Source: Palsa-360 sp963710315
Lineage (GTDB): Bacteria > Acidobacteriota > Terriglobia > Acidiferrales > UBA7541
DNA: 64,000 bases
NCBI GenBank assembly: GCA_963710315.1
Contig: CAVPZW010000006.1
Coordinates: forward strand, 434,001-498,000
Reading direction: 5' to 3'
Shown: one piece after another, positions 1-8,337 of the stretch
How the letters are laid out: each line of letters starts with the position of its first letter
Numbering within the stretch: the stretch's first letter is position 1
Made by a program: the position numbers and the translations under genes
The notes under the pieces: model-generated
The model's input: the letters and a program-made list of their open reading frames with translations, nothing else
Databases searched by the model: none
What the model was told of the DNA's origin: nothing

Positions 1-493
1 CCTGCAACGCATAGAGCAGCGCGAAGAAATCCGCAGTGCGCCCTTTCCTCGCGCCGGTACGCAACAGCGCAACAGGATCGCCCACAATCCAGTGGCAAAT
101 CGGCCTGCGATATAACGCCGCGCAAAAATACAGCACCGCGATGTAGGGGCACATTCCGCGCACAAACAGAACATCTGCCCGGCGGCAAGTCCGAATGTAA
201 GCGAGTGCAATACCAAAACAATGCAAGAGAGAACCAGCGGTAGTGCTCCAGTAAGGCTGCTCGATGAGTTCCAGATTTGGCGCGTTCAGCGGAGAATCGA
301 ACGGCGCGGGAGGGGCTTCCTGCACGACTCTCGCGCATACGCAGATTTTTTCGTAGTGTTTGGCCAGCGCTTCGGCCACCCTCCCCGATGCCGACTGCAT
401 ATAGATTTCCCCACCGCTGGAAAATGCGCGGACGGGAGTGACGTAACCGAGGATTGCGCCCATTGTGAATTCGCTTCGGAAAGAGAAACTCAT
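1..493 (-). CDS. glycosyltransferase (GT4-like), 3' part outside window
   Basis: This is the N-terminal 164 codons of a protein that runs off the left edge. My translation begins MSFSFRSEFTMGAILGYV and continues with a segment typical of the N-terminal Rossmann half of GT-B glycosyltransferases: a GGEIYMQSASGRVAEALAKHY stretch beginning near residue 28, then ADVLFVRGMCPYIAVLYFCAA and CHWIVGDP. Its ATG at 493 overlaps the flippase stop codon as ATGA, which implies translational coupling. An in-frame ATG at 463 is an alternative start. As the last visible member of the exopolysaccharide operon it probably adds a sugar to the lipid-linked repeat unit. The family call is inferred from the N-terminal half only; donor and acceptor are unknown. 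Confidence 0.7.
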   Translation of the reverse strand, partial: MSFSFRSEFTMGAILGYVTPVRAFSSGGEIYMQSASGRVAEALAKHYEKICVCARVVQEAPPAPFDSPLNAPNLELIEQPYWSTTAGSLLHCFGIALAYIRTCRRADVLFVRGMCPYIAVLYFCAALYRRPICHWIVGDPVALLRTGARKGRTADFFALLYALQ

Positions 494-1803
494 GCGGGAG
501 AGCGTGAAAGCCGCAACCGCAATCCTGCCACTTGCTGGAAAAACATCCTGACGTTTCCCGCGCCAAACGGCCAAAACTTGAGAGGCGAGATGCCCAGCCA
601 TTTTGCCGCCGCGGCAATCAACACCAATAACTGCACGCAAGCGCTGATGCCCACGGCAAAAGCCATTCCCATAAGCCCGTATGGCCGCAGAAAAAACAGC
701 GCCGCTACCGCCATGACGCCGGTCCCGAGCAGTTGGCTCATCAGCCCCGCGTGTGGACGCCCGGCGCCGCGCAATCCTTGATTCAAAATGTTTGCAGTGG
801 ACATTAGAGAAGCGGCCAGAGCCAGCACCACGGCGGGCCGGACGGCCCGAGCGAATGCAAATCCAAATAGCGGGGCAACCAGAAACGGGATCAGGCAGGA
901 CAGAGCCAGCCCCGCGCCGCAGGAAACCAACGCGGATTGCCGAAATGTTTCGGTGATAATTTTTTCGCGGCTCGCCGCGTTTCTTTCATTGGAAAGCACG
1001 GCAAAAGAAGTGATTCCCAAGGCTTCGCCAAGGGAAGACTGTCCGTTGGCAAAAGCCGAGGCCACGGCATAAATTCCCGCGGCTTCCGCATTGAACAAAC
1101 CAACCACAAGCACTGTGTCGAGTTGCAGCGAAATTAAGTTGCTGATGGTGGCTCCGAAATAGGGCACACCCGCGCGCAACAAATGGCGGCAACCTTCGAT
1201 CCGCAATTCTCCGGCGGCCAGCGATCTCCTCTGAATCCAAAGGCGCAAGAGAACGGCCAGCAATTGGCTGGCGAGAAATGCCGTCACAAAAAAACGAATT
1301 TGCGCCCTGTGCGTCACGCCGATGAAGCCGATAAGCGCGAGATAAAAAAGAAAGAGGGAAAGCCTCATAAGATTGTATCGCCGCCAGCGCATGCGGCCAT
1401 GCTCGACGGCCAGCAGCACTTGATTGAAAATGTCGATCGGAATAAGCAGCAAGCAAAGCCGCGCAACCGGCAACAAATAGCTCCTGTCCGCCGGCAATAG
1501 CAGCGGAAGCAGAAAATAACCGGCCACGAGGTACACCACGGCGGTAGCTATTCCGACCGCGAGCCCAACGGCGACCCAATCGCACTCGCGCTCGGGATCC
1601 TTTGCCACCTCTCGCGCAAGAACCCAGTTACAGCCCATCAATCCGAGATTGCTAAAAATCGTGGGCCATAGAATGACCGTGGCGAGTTCGCCGCGTGCAA
1701 CGGGGCCCAGCAACCGTGCAGTCAAAATGCCGGTTGCGGCGCCGCAAGCCTGGATGGCCAGGCTGGTGGAAAACGTTCCGAGATTGGCTCTGGAAAATAT
1801 CAT
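490..1803 (-). CDS. Wzx-like polysaccharide flippase (MOP superfamily)
   Basis: A 437-residue polytopic membrane protein with about 12 hydrophobic segments and the N-terminal pattern of oligosaccharide flippases (FSTSLAIQACGAATGILTAR, then LLGPVARGELA). These proteins move undecaprenyl-linked oligosaccharides across the inner membrane. It starts with ATG 15 bases after the tyrosine kinase gene and overlaps the next glycosyltransferase by 4 bases, so it is part of the same operon. Length fits the family. The exact substrate cannot be read from sequence. A MATE-type exporter is the alternative, but the neighbours make Wzx far more likely. Confidence 0.85.
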   Translation of the reverse strand: MIFSRANLGTFSTSLAIQACGAATGILTARLLGPVARGELATVILWPTIFSNLGLMGCNWVLAREVAKDPERECDWVAVGLAVGIATAVVYLVAGYFLLPLLLPADRSYLLPVARLCLLLIPIDIFNQVLLAVEHGRMRWRRYNLMRLSLFLFYLALIGFIGVTHRAQIRFFVTAFLASQLLAVLLRLWIQRRSLAAGELRIEGCRHLLRAGVPYFGATISNLISLQLDTVLVVGLFNAEAAGIYAVASAFANGQSSLGEALGITSFAVLSNERNAASREKIITETFRQSALVSCGAGLALSCLIPFLVAPLFGFAFARAVRPAVVLALAASLMSTANILNQGLRGAGRPHAGLMSQLLGTGVMAVAALFFLRPYGLMGMAFAVGISACVQLLVLIAAAAKWLGISPLKFWPFGAGNVRMFFQQVAGLRLRLSRSPA

Positions 1804-1818
1804 GCCTGTTTGCGCCGA

Positions 1819-4146
1819 CTAAGCTTCGGCCGCTTCTTCATTCGGGCGAGCCACGGAGTAGTACGAATAATCGTTCATCGACGTATCCAGGTTATTCAGA
1901 ACGACGCCGATGAGATTTGTGCCCACCGAGCGCGCCTGCGATTCCGCGTACTGCACAACCTGGCGCGGCGTTTCTCCACCCTTTACGACCAGGATCGTCG
2001 CGCCCACCATGCTTCCCAGAATGCGGCTATCCGCCCGGTTGAGAAGCGGCGGCGAATCGAAAATCACGAAACGATAGGTGGCCATGGACTCCTGAAGCAT
2101 GGCGCGCATGCGGTCCGACGATAAAAGCTCCGAGGGATTCTCCGGAATGGGACCGCAATGCATCACCGACAAGCCTCTGACCGACGTGGGGTACACCATC
2201 TGTTGCCAGGCGCCCTGCCCCGCCAGATAGCTGCTCAGCCGCGAGCCTCTTTGCGGAAAATATTTCTGAATGCTTGGACGGCGCATGTCGGCATCGACCA
2301 ACAAAACCGGCTGCCCAAGTTGCGCCAGGGAAAACGCCAGGTTCACGGCGACCGTGGTCTTTCCTTCTCCAGGCTGCGCGCTGGTTACCAGGATGGAATT
2401 CGCGAATCGCCCGGAAGAAGAGAGAATCACCGAGGTTCGAAGTTCACGGAACGCTTCCGAAAAGGCGGACCCTCTGTGAATCCCCAGTTGACTCCGGGAA
2501 TGGTCGTCCAGCAGCACGCCGCCGGATACGTTCCTCGCCTCGCTCAAGCCCAGGATAAGTTCCCGATCCGCGCGGGCATCGCTTTTGTGTTTTTTCCCGT
2601 TCAGCGCGCCAAAGGTGGGCACAAAACCAATCACCGGAACGCCCAAATAGTTGAACACGTCTTCGCTGTAGCGAATGGTCTGGTCCAAGTGTTCCTTGAG
2701 GAACGCCATGCCCACCCCAAGCCCCAGCCCAAGGAACGTTGCCAGCCCCAGGTTGAGAGGATAGTTTGGAGCGATCGGCTTGTAAGGAACCGTTCCCGGA
2801 TCGACGACCCGAATGTTGCCCTCTTTCAAGCCCGCGGAGACGCTGGCTTCCTTGAGCCGCTCCAGCAATCCTTCGTACAGCCCTTTGTTGCTCTCCACTT
2901 CGCGGTTCAAAATTCCGTACTGCACGGATTTTTCGGCAACCTGGTTTGCCTCCGCCTGCTTTTCCGCAAACGACTGCCGCACTAATTTTTCACGCCGGAC
3001 CGCGGCGAAATAATCATTGCTGATTTTCTGCGCCGCGCGCCGGCGTTCCCTCTCCAGGGAACCTTGAATTTCTTCAATCTGGCTCTGGATTTCCTTGACC
3101 TTCGGATAGTCTTCCGTGAACGTGGAAGCAAGCTGCGCGTGTTCCCGCTGAAGGTCCGCCAGCCGCACGGTCAAGTCCTGCAACAATTTATTGTCAAACA
3201 CGCCGGGAAGCGATGCGAAGTCCCCGGCTTGCACCAGCCGATAGAGAGACTCTTTCTGAAAGCGGTCCGCCTCGGCCTTGGTCAGCTCATCCTGTATTCC
3301 GTGAACGCCCTGGTTGACGATGCTCTCGGAGTCTCCCTTTCCTGTCTCGAGATACAGCAGGCCGTTATCCGCGGCATATTTCTGCAAATCGTTTTCCGAG
3401 TTTTCGAGCTTGCTTTTCAATTCCTGCAATTGCTGCGAGAGCCAGGAGGAAGCTTTTTGCGCCGCGTCCCAGCGCGCCTGGAAATTTTTCTGGATGTAGT
3501 TGTCGACAACCGCGTTCACGGCGCGCGCCGCAAGCTCGGGGTCCTGCGAATCGAATCGAAGCTCGACGGCGCGGCTGCGGCGGACCGGCCGGATATCCAA
3601 GCGGTCCTGAAAACGCTTCAGGACGGTCGCCTGAACCATTGGGTCGGGCACGGCCACGCTGTCGTCGGCAGAAGTGGAAGCAGGGGCCGGCACTGCGCTG
3701 GCGCTCCACGGCCAGTGCATGCTGGAAGGCATGAATTCCGTCTGCCGGTCCAGAGCGAGTTGATGAATGACGCGTTCCGCCAGATCGTCGCTGCCGAGAA
3801 CCTTATATTGCGTTTCCAGATAGGCGTCGGAAACCTCATCCACTTGGAATAGCTCCTGCGGATTGGCGACGTTGGGATCTTCCTTGTCGATCTCAATCAT
3901 GGCTTTGGCCCGGTAAACAGGCTTCTCCACGATGGATCCAACCAGGACAGTTACAAACAACACAATGAAGGCCGTCAAAACCGTCCATCGCCGCTTTCGA
4001 ATGACTCTCCACCAGGCCACCAAGTCGGGCGGCTTTTCCATCTTTGCCGGGCGAAGTCCTCCCGGCAATACGCGGCGGCGCTCCACGCGCACATCGCGCG
4101 GTGCGAACACTTCCATTTTATTTTGGTCGTTTCCGTCTATTGCCAT
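1819..4146 (-). CDS. Wzc-like polysaccharide co-polymerase and tyrosine autokinase
   Basis: A 775-residue protein combining a Wzz-type chain-length domain and a BY-kinase. From the N-terminus: a cytoplasmic segment, a membrane helix (TVLTAFIVLFVTVLVGSIV), a long periplasmic coiled-coil region with the GNVR-type region, a second helix (LNLGLATFLGLGLGVGMAFL), then the kinase. Walker A is AQPGEGKTTVAVNLAF, Walker A' is VLLVDADMRRP and Walker B is FVIFDSPPLL. The C-terminus has a small tyrosine cluster (DYSYYSVA) as the likely autophosphorylation site. An upstream in-frame start at 4242 exists, but the ATG at 4146 lies 4 bases after the wza-like stop and has a GGTGA Shine-Dalgarno overlapping that stop, so I chose it. 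It controls chain length and export together with the Wza-like protein. Confidence 0.93.
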   Translation of the reverse strand: MAIDGNDQNKMEVFAPRDVRVERRRVLPGGLRPAKMEKPPDLVAWWRVIRKRRWTVLTAFIVLFVTVLVGSIVEKPVYRAKAMIEIDKEDPNVANPQELFQVDEVSDAYLETQYKVLGSDDLAERVIHQLALDRQTEFMPSSMHWPWSASAVPAPASTSADDSVAVPDPMVQATVLKRFQDRLDIRPVRRSRAVELRFDSQDPELAARAVNAVVDNYIQKNFQARWDAAQKASSWLSQQLQELKSKLENSENDLQKYAADNGLLYLETGKGDSESIVNQGVHGIQDELTKAEADRFQKESLYRLVQAGDFASLPGVFDNKLLQDLTVRLADLQREHAQLASTFTEDYPKVKEIQSQIEEIQGSLERERRRAAQKISNDYFAAVRREKLVRQSFAEKQAEANQVAEKSVQYGILNREVESNKGLYEGLLERLKEASVSAGLKEGNIRVVDPGTVPYKPIAPNYPLNLGLATFLGLGLGVGMAFLKEHLDQTIRYSEDVFNYLGVPVIGFVPTFGALNGKKHKSDARADRELILGLSEARNVSGGVLLDDHSRSQLGIHRGSAFSEAFRELRTSVILSSSGRFANSILVTSAQPGEGKTTVAVNLAFSLAQLGQPVLLVDADMRRPSIQKYFPQRGSRLSSYLAGQGAWQQMVYPTSVRGLSVMHCGPIPENPSELLSSDRMRAMLQESMATYRFVIFDSPPLLNRADSRILGSMVGATILVVKGGETPRQVVQYAESQARSVGTNLIGVVLNNLDTSMNDYSYYSVARPNEEAAEA

Positions 4147-4150
4147 GAGT

Positions 4151-5320
4151 TCACCACTTGTAAATCGCCACGCCCGCGGCGGTCTGAAGGGCTGCCGCCG
4201 AGCTCCGGTAGAACACGGCTTTCGCCGCACTATTGGGGACAAAGACGATGTCTTTGGGTTGCAGCAGTGCGTCGGGCCGTTTCCCGGAAAAAATCTTGCC
4301 GAGATTCATGGGGATTTCCGTTCGCTTTCCGGTTACCGGATCGGTGCGGATAATGCGAGCCTGGCTAATCGCGGAGGTATGCGTGGTGCCCTGAGCAAGC
4401 GCCAGCGCCTGCAATACGGAAATGCTCTCGTTGTTTTGCAGGACAAACCCGCCGGGCTTGTTGACTTCTCCCACCACATAAACGATTCCGGCGCGAGGCA
4501 CTTTGACCACGTCCCCGGGACGAACCGCCATATTCAAAGTGGAATCCGCGGACTCCAGCAATTTCTTGAGGTTAATCTCCACGATTCCGTCGTTCTTTTC
4601 AAACGTGGCGGATTGTGAGCCGGCGCCATTTACATTTGCCTCGCGTAGTTGAGGCGTGGGTGCGGCTGCGCCTGGCGCGGGATCCTGGCCATCGAAGCCG
4701 CGCGAATCGGATTGCCCGCCGCCACGCATGATGAGCACAGTATCGCCGGCGTCATCCGCAAGGCCTTGCGCCATGGACAAAACTTCAATCACCGTCTTGG
4801 TCCCGCGAATCTGAAACACTCCCGGCATTTTCACGGCGCCTACCACGGACACCGGATGGCTTTGCAATTCCTGAATGAAGACGCCCACGTGCGGGTCTTT
4901 CATATAGGTACGGCGCAACTGGGTTTGCAGCAGGGATTCAAGCTCGCGCGGCGTCAGTCCGGCGGCGTGAACCGCGCCAAGCAATTGCAGGGAGATGTCG
5001 CCGGAGGCAGACACGCGCACCGTACTATTCATTTCCGGCGCCTCAAAAATCGCGATATTCAGCAAGTCGTCCGGGCCGATCCGCGAATCGCTGGCCTGGG
5101 TTGCCATTGACGCTGCCGTAGCCGATCCGGCCAGTTTTTCACGGACTTGTTGCAGACTCTGGTTGATATCCGCCGCGGTGCGCAACTGAGGCGTTGGCTG
5201 GCTGCCGCCATTCGCCAGGCTTTGCGCCAGCGCTGGAAACGCGCACACCAAAAGCGCAAGCGCCAGAATCGCCGGGATTGTGAGTAATATTTTAAGACGA
5301 CGATTTATTTTCACGATCAT
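4151..5320 (-). CDS. Wza-like polysaccharide export outer-membrane protein
   Basis: A 389-residue protein with an N-terminal signal peptide (ILLTIPAILALALLVCAFPALAQ, split here as a hydrophobic core ending AFPALAQ). A Poly_export domain begins near residue 80 (IGPDDLLNIAIFEAPEM) and SLBB-type domains follow (VSVVGAVKMPGVFQIRG; VYVVGEVNKPGGFVL). No lipobox cysteine is evident at the cleavage site, unlike classic Wza lipoproteins. It should form the outer-membrane exit channel for the exopolysaccharide, paired with the Wzc-like kinase immediately downstream. The gene lies 20 bases after the acyltransferase in the same operon. An Ala/Pro/Gly-rich insert near residues 200-230 is a small oddity. 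Confidence 0.9.
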   Translation of the reverse strand: MIVKINRRLKILLTIPAILALALLVCAFPALAQSLANGGSQPTPQLRTAADINQSLQQVREKLAGSATAASMATQASDSRIGPDDLLNIAIFEAPEMNSTVRVSASGDISLQLLGAVHAAGLTPRELESLLQTQLRRTYMKDPHVGVFIQELQSHPVSVVGAVKMPGVFQIRGTKTVIEVLSMAQGLADDAGDTVLIMRGGGQSDSRGFDGQDPAPGAAAPTPQLREANVNGAGSQSATFEKNDGIVEINLKKLLESADSTLNMAVRPGDVVKVPRAGIVYVVGEVNKPGGFVLQNNESISVLQALALAQGTTHTSAISQARIIRTDPVTGKRTEIPMNLGKIFSGKRPDALLQPKDIVFVPNSAAKAVFYRSSAAALQTAAGVAIYKW

Positions 5321-5340
5321 TCAACCTGTTCCGGACGGAT

Positions 5341-6453
5341 TTACGCCGCGCCCTCGGCGGAATGGCTTTTCACTGCAAACGTATATTCGCGGCGTGTAAA
5401 TCTTTGCGAGATTCTGACGCCTGCCGCGATCAGCGGCTCTTCCACCGTGTGATAGAAGAGTACGGAGAGGCAGATGAGCACTCCGGCGAAAATCGCGATT
5501 TGCAGCCCCATGTGCAATCCGCGGCAAACCACGAATCCGAACCAGATCGCAAAATAGTGCAGCAAATAAATTCCATAGGAATAGCGCGCGATTCGTTTGG
5601 TGACGAGGGTAAGCGGATTTTCCGGCATCTCCCGAAAGAAGCACACGCCCGCTCCGATCGCCAAGCAGATGAACCACCCCGTTTCGATCGGCTGGCTTCC
5701 GGACAGCCACAGAAACGCCGCGCAGCACGCAGCCAGATAAACCAGCCAAAGCGAGGCGGGAAGGTTTCTCGGCCGGTTCCAAAGTTTGTAAGCCACAATC
5801 CCCGGAAGAAAACACGGCGCGAAGCGCGTGAATTTTAGAATCGCTTCCGCCGGCGACCGGATGCCTCCCTCGCTCAGCGGCAACATGCCGGTGGAGAATC
5901 CCACCGCAAACCAGAGCGCGACCGCGCCACACCAAAAAGCGATCATTCCCCACCACGACTTTACCCACGACGCAAAAAGAAACAGCGCCGGCAAAGCCAG
6001 GTACATCTGAATTTCCAGAGGCAGGCTCCATAGAATTCCGGGGTTGGCCTTCTGCCGGGTCACGTTTTGGATAAGCAAGATATTTGCCAGCAAATTTCCA
6101 GCCGATCGGTGAAGCAAATTGAATTGCCCAAATTGCAGGTCCGAGGGAATGCGGAACAGATATGCGAACGTGACCACCAGAATGGCCAGCGGGTAGATCC
6201 GAAAACACCGCCGAATCATGAAGGGCACGAACAGCGGCGCGTTTCGCCCCGCGCTCTGCCGCTCCAGCGAGAACATCAGCACCAGCGTGGTATGCACAAA
6301 AAAGAGCATCACGCCGAGCAAGCCAAAATCCGTGACACGCAACTTTGCAACCTGCCAGTTGAAAAATTTCGCCAAATGAAAACCCACCACCAGCAATACG
6401 GCGAAAGACCGAAGCAGGTCGAGGTTGCGCGAGTTGGAGGTCACTTTTTCCAT
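5341..6453 (-). CDS. membrane acyltransferase (acyltransferase 3 / OafA-type)
   Basis: A 370-residue integral membrane protein with roughly 10 hydrophobic segments. The opening NLDLLRSFAVLLVVGFHLAKFF carries the conserved R and H of the acyltransferase 3 family. SYGIYLLHYFAIW near the C-terminal third is also typical. Such enzymes O-acylate exopolysaccharide, LPS or lipid-linked sugars. Its position between the NusG-like and Wza-like genes supports acetylation or another acyl decoration of the polymer made by this operon. The reading frame in 5321-6208 that overlaps it is a shadow. Acyl donor and acceptor are unknown. Confidence 0.88.
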   Translation of the reverse strand: MEKVTSNSRNLDLLRSFAVLLVVGFHLAKFFNWQVAKLRVTDFGLLGVMLFFVHTTLVLMFSLERQSAGRNAPLFVPFMIRRCFRIYPLAILVVTFAYLFRIPSDLQFGQFNLLHRSAGNLLANILLIQNVTRQKANPGILWSLPLEIQMYLALPALFLFASWVKSWWGMIAFWCGAVALWFAVGFSTGMLPLSEGGIRSPAEAILKFTRFAPCFLPGIVAYKLWNRPRNLPASLWLVYLAACCAAFLWLSGSQPIETGWFICLAIGAGVCFFREMPENPLTLVTKRIARYSYGIYLLHYFAIWFGFVVCRGLHMGLQIAIFAGVLICLSVLFYHTVEEPLIAAGVRISQRFTRREYTFAVKSHSAEGAA

Positions 6454-6483
6454 AAGAAAGCAGCCAGGGCGCTCTCCAGTGGC

Positions 6484-6549
6484 ACCGGCTTCAGCCTGTG
6501 CGTTTTCAGCGCCGGCAACACGAACTTCCGCAGGCGGAAGCCTGTGCTA
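6484..6549. repeat. degenerate member of the GGCTTCAGCC hairpin repeat family
   Basis: The segment holds CCGGCTTCAGCCTGTGCG and then GGCGGAAGCCTGTGCTAA, resembling the two arms of the better-preserved inverted pairs at 58047-58120 and 60518-60592. It sits between the NusG-like gene and the acyltransferase gene. Here the arms no longer pair perfectly, so it looks like a decayed copy. Confidence 0.5.
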
Positions 6550-6557
6550 ATTCTTTT

Positions 6558-7139
6558 TCAGGCAGAAGCTGCGTCCCTCTGCGAAAGCTCCATCGCCCGG
6601 AACGGCCCGATTCTCTCCACATTCGAAACATCGATCTCCACCGCTGCAGACTGTCCCAGCATTTCCATGGAAACAACCAGCCGCGCCGACCCTTTTTTGC
6701 GGTCCAGGATCCCTTCCAGTCCCGCCAAGGGCCCGCTCTTGACCTTCACGCGATCTCCGCACTCCAGATAGGGATGGGTTTCGACCGCCAGGCAGCTTTC
6801 CAGGATTTGCCGCACTGCATCCAGCTGAGCCTGCGGGACAATTGCCGGATGCCCGCCGAATCGCACAATGTCGATGACTCCGGGCGTAGTGAGTATCTGA
6901 AGCTGCCGCTCCAACCCTCCGCGCAAAAACACGTAGCCCGGAAATAGGGGCAACCAGAGCTGCTTGGCGCGGTCCTGCCACTGGCGCACGGAGCGATACA
7001 GCGGAAGATAAACTTCATGATTCTTGTTCGAAAGCGCAAGTGCGACGGGCTTTTCGCGCTGATGGCGCGTAAAAAGGGCGTACCAGTTTGCCGCGCCAAT
7101 TCTGCTCCGGATGTCCGTTATTATTTCCGCCGTATGCAC
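6558..7139 (-). CDS. NusG/RfaH/UpxY-like transcription antiterminator
   Basis: A 193-residue protein of the specialised NusG family. The N-terminal NGN domain is seen in WYALFTRHQREKPVA near residue 19 and in PLFPGYVFLRGGL near residue 64. The C-terminal KOW domain is VKVKSGPLAGLEGILDRKKG near residue 130. Family members such as RfaH and Bacteroides UpxY promote full-length transcription of the long polysaccharide operons they precede, which fits its place as first gene here. The start is GTG at 7139 with a GGCGGAG Shine-Dalgarno four bases upstream. It probably acts on its own operon; the DNA or RNA recruitment element is not recognisable to me. Confidence 0.88.
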   Translation of the reverse strand: MHTAEIITDIRSRIGAANWYALFTRHQREKPVALALSNKNHEVYLPLYRSVRQWQDRAKQLWLPLFPGYVFLRGGLERQLQILTTPGVIDIVRFGGHPAIVPQAQLDAVRQILESCLAVETHPYLECGDRVKVKSGPLAGLEGILDRKKGSARLVVSMEMLGQSAAVEIDVSNVERIGPFRAMELSQRDAASA

Positions 7140-7490
7140 GTAGCTCCGCCCTTTGACTTACAGAAACTTTCTTTTTTAAATTCCAACGGCACTCTCGCCT
7201 CGCAGGCCTGCCATTGCTTCCCGCAACTTCCGGAAATCCTCATGGACCTTGGCCACGGCTTAGAATTGGAACGATAGACAGTCGCAGGAAAATGCGACAG
7301 GGGCAGGACGCCCCCGCAATCCTTGCAGGTCACATTGCTTGTCACCATACGTGACACATGTACCCTTTGGACACAATCTACGCTTCATTCGGTTGGCACG
7401 AATAATGACATGTGCACGCAAATAGTGCTTGATTCATCTAATAATTTCGTATAGCCTGCCCCTCTCGATTCCGCCCTAGCGGAGCAGCTT
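7140..7490. promoter_or_regulatory. divergent intergenic region between EPS operon and regulator
   Basis: About 350 non-coding bases separate the two divergently transcribed units, so promoters for both should lie here. I see an inverted repeat at 7340-7356 (entered separately) and GGAG at 7481 as ribosome binding site for the regulator. No convincing -35/-10 pair could be assigned by eye. Confidence 0.4.
7340..7356. promoter_or_regulatory. inverted repeat TGTCAC-N5-GTGACA, candidate operator
   Basis: The sequence TGTCACcatacGTGACA is a perfect 6+6 dyad with a 5-base spacer, in the divergent region between the exopolysaccharide operon and the LuxR-type regulator gene. A symmetric site here could bind a dimeric regulator, possibly the adjacent LuxR-HTH protein or a CRP/FNR-family protein. 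The spacer does not match the canonical CRP site exactly. Function is inference. Confidence 0.4.
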
Positions 7491-8195
7491 ATGAGTCAGA
7501 TGTCCCAGCCGACCAGTACAAGCATCCGTGTCCTCATCGCAGACGCGGACCGCATGAGCGGGCATTTGATAGCGGACGGGCTAACGCGCGGGCGTCACGA
7601 TATTGAAGTGGTCGCCATTTCCAACAATTCCATCGAGACCATCCGGGAATTGGAAAAAAGCCGGCCCAACGTCGCCCTGATCAATGCCCACCTCGAAGAC
7701 GGCCGGCTGACGGGCTACAACGTCCTGCAATCCCTGCAATCTCATTCGCCCAAGACCGCCGCCATCATGTTGATTCCGGATTCCGAGCGCGATCTTGTGG
7801 TGGATGCATTTCGAGGCGGCGCCAAGGGAGTGTTTTGCCGGTTGCAGCCCATCAAACTGCTGCCAAAGTGCATTCGAACCGTGCACGAAGGCCAAATCTG
7901 GGCGGACACTCGCAATCTGGCATTCCTCCTGGAGTTCCTCACCCAATTGAAGCCGCTGCGCCTCATCAAACCCGGCGGCGGCATGGCTCGCCTGACTCCC
8001 CGCGAAGCCGAAGTGGTCCACCTATTGGCAGACGGCCTAAGTACGCGCGAGATCAGCCAAAAACTCTCTCTCTCCGAGCACACCATCCGCAACTACCTCA
8101 GCGCAATCTACGACAAGCTGGGCGTCTCCAGCCGCGTCGAACTAGCCCTCTACGCCGTAGCCCGCGAAGACCTCAATCGTCCGCAGGGTGGATAG
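7491..8195 (+). CDS. NarL/LuxR-type regulator with degenerate receiver domain
   Basis: A 234-residue two-domain protein. The receiver-like domain spans about residues 11-130 and starts RVLIADADRM, so the acidic pocket residues are present. At the usual phospho-acceptor position the sequence reads VALINAHLEDG, with Asn65 in place of Asp. The conserved Lys near the end of the domain is also changed (GVFCRLQP). The C-terminal LuxR HTH is intact: LTPREAEVVHLLADGLSTRE near residue 165, followed by HTIRNYLSAIYDKLGV. It probably binds DNA without conventional phosphorylation. ATG at 7491 has GGAG seven bases upstream. Transcription diverges from the exopolysaccharide operon, which makes that operon a candidate target. 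Confidence 0.88.
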   Translation: MSQMSQPTSTSIRVLIADADRMSGHLIADGLTRGRHDIEVVAISNNSIETIRELEKSRPNVALINAHLEDGRLTGYNVLQSLQSHSPKTAAIMLIPDSERDLVVDAFRGGAKGVFCRLQPIKLLPKCIRTVHEGQIWADTRNLAFLLEFLTQLKPLRLIKPGGGMARLTPREAEVVHLLADGLSTREISQKLSLSEHTIRNYLSAIYDKLGVSSRVELALYAVAREDLNRPQGG

Positions 8196-8323
8196 AAACG
8201 TGTAGGTTCTCCGCACGGACTTGATGTGTGGAAATCATGATCCCGCACGCGTCACCACTTGCACTGATGACTTCTTAGCTATGCCCTGCGCATGGATTGT
8301 TATCGGGGCTGAGAGATCATGAC

Positions 8324-8329
8324 TATACT
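8324..8329 (+). promoter_or_regulatory. possible -10 element (TATACT) close to start codon
   Basis: TATACT ends 8 bases before the ATG at 8338 and no Shine-Dalgarno is visible upstream of that ATG. If it is a -10 box, transcription would begin about at the start codon and yield a leaderless mRNA. The -35 candidate (TTATCG, 18-base spacing) is poor. Confidence 0.3.
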
Positions 8330-8337
8330 GCTATCAT

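Noticed and set aside
4147..4242. Longer N-terminus for the Wzc-like kinase
   Set aside because: It overlaps the wza-like gene and is Arg/Pro-rich; ATG at 4146 has a ribosome binding site and tight spacing.
7394..7408. Sigma-54-like promoter (TTGGCACG...) upstream of the LuxR-type regulator
   Set aside because: The -24 GG is good, but the expected -12 GC reads GA.
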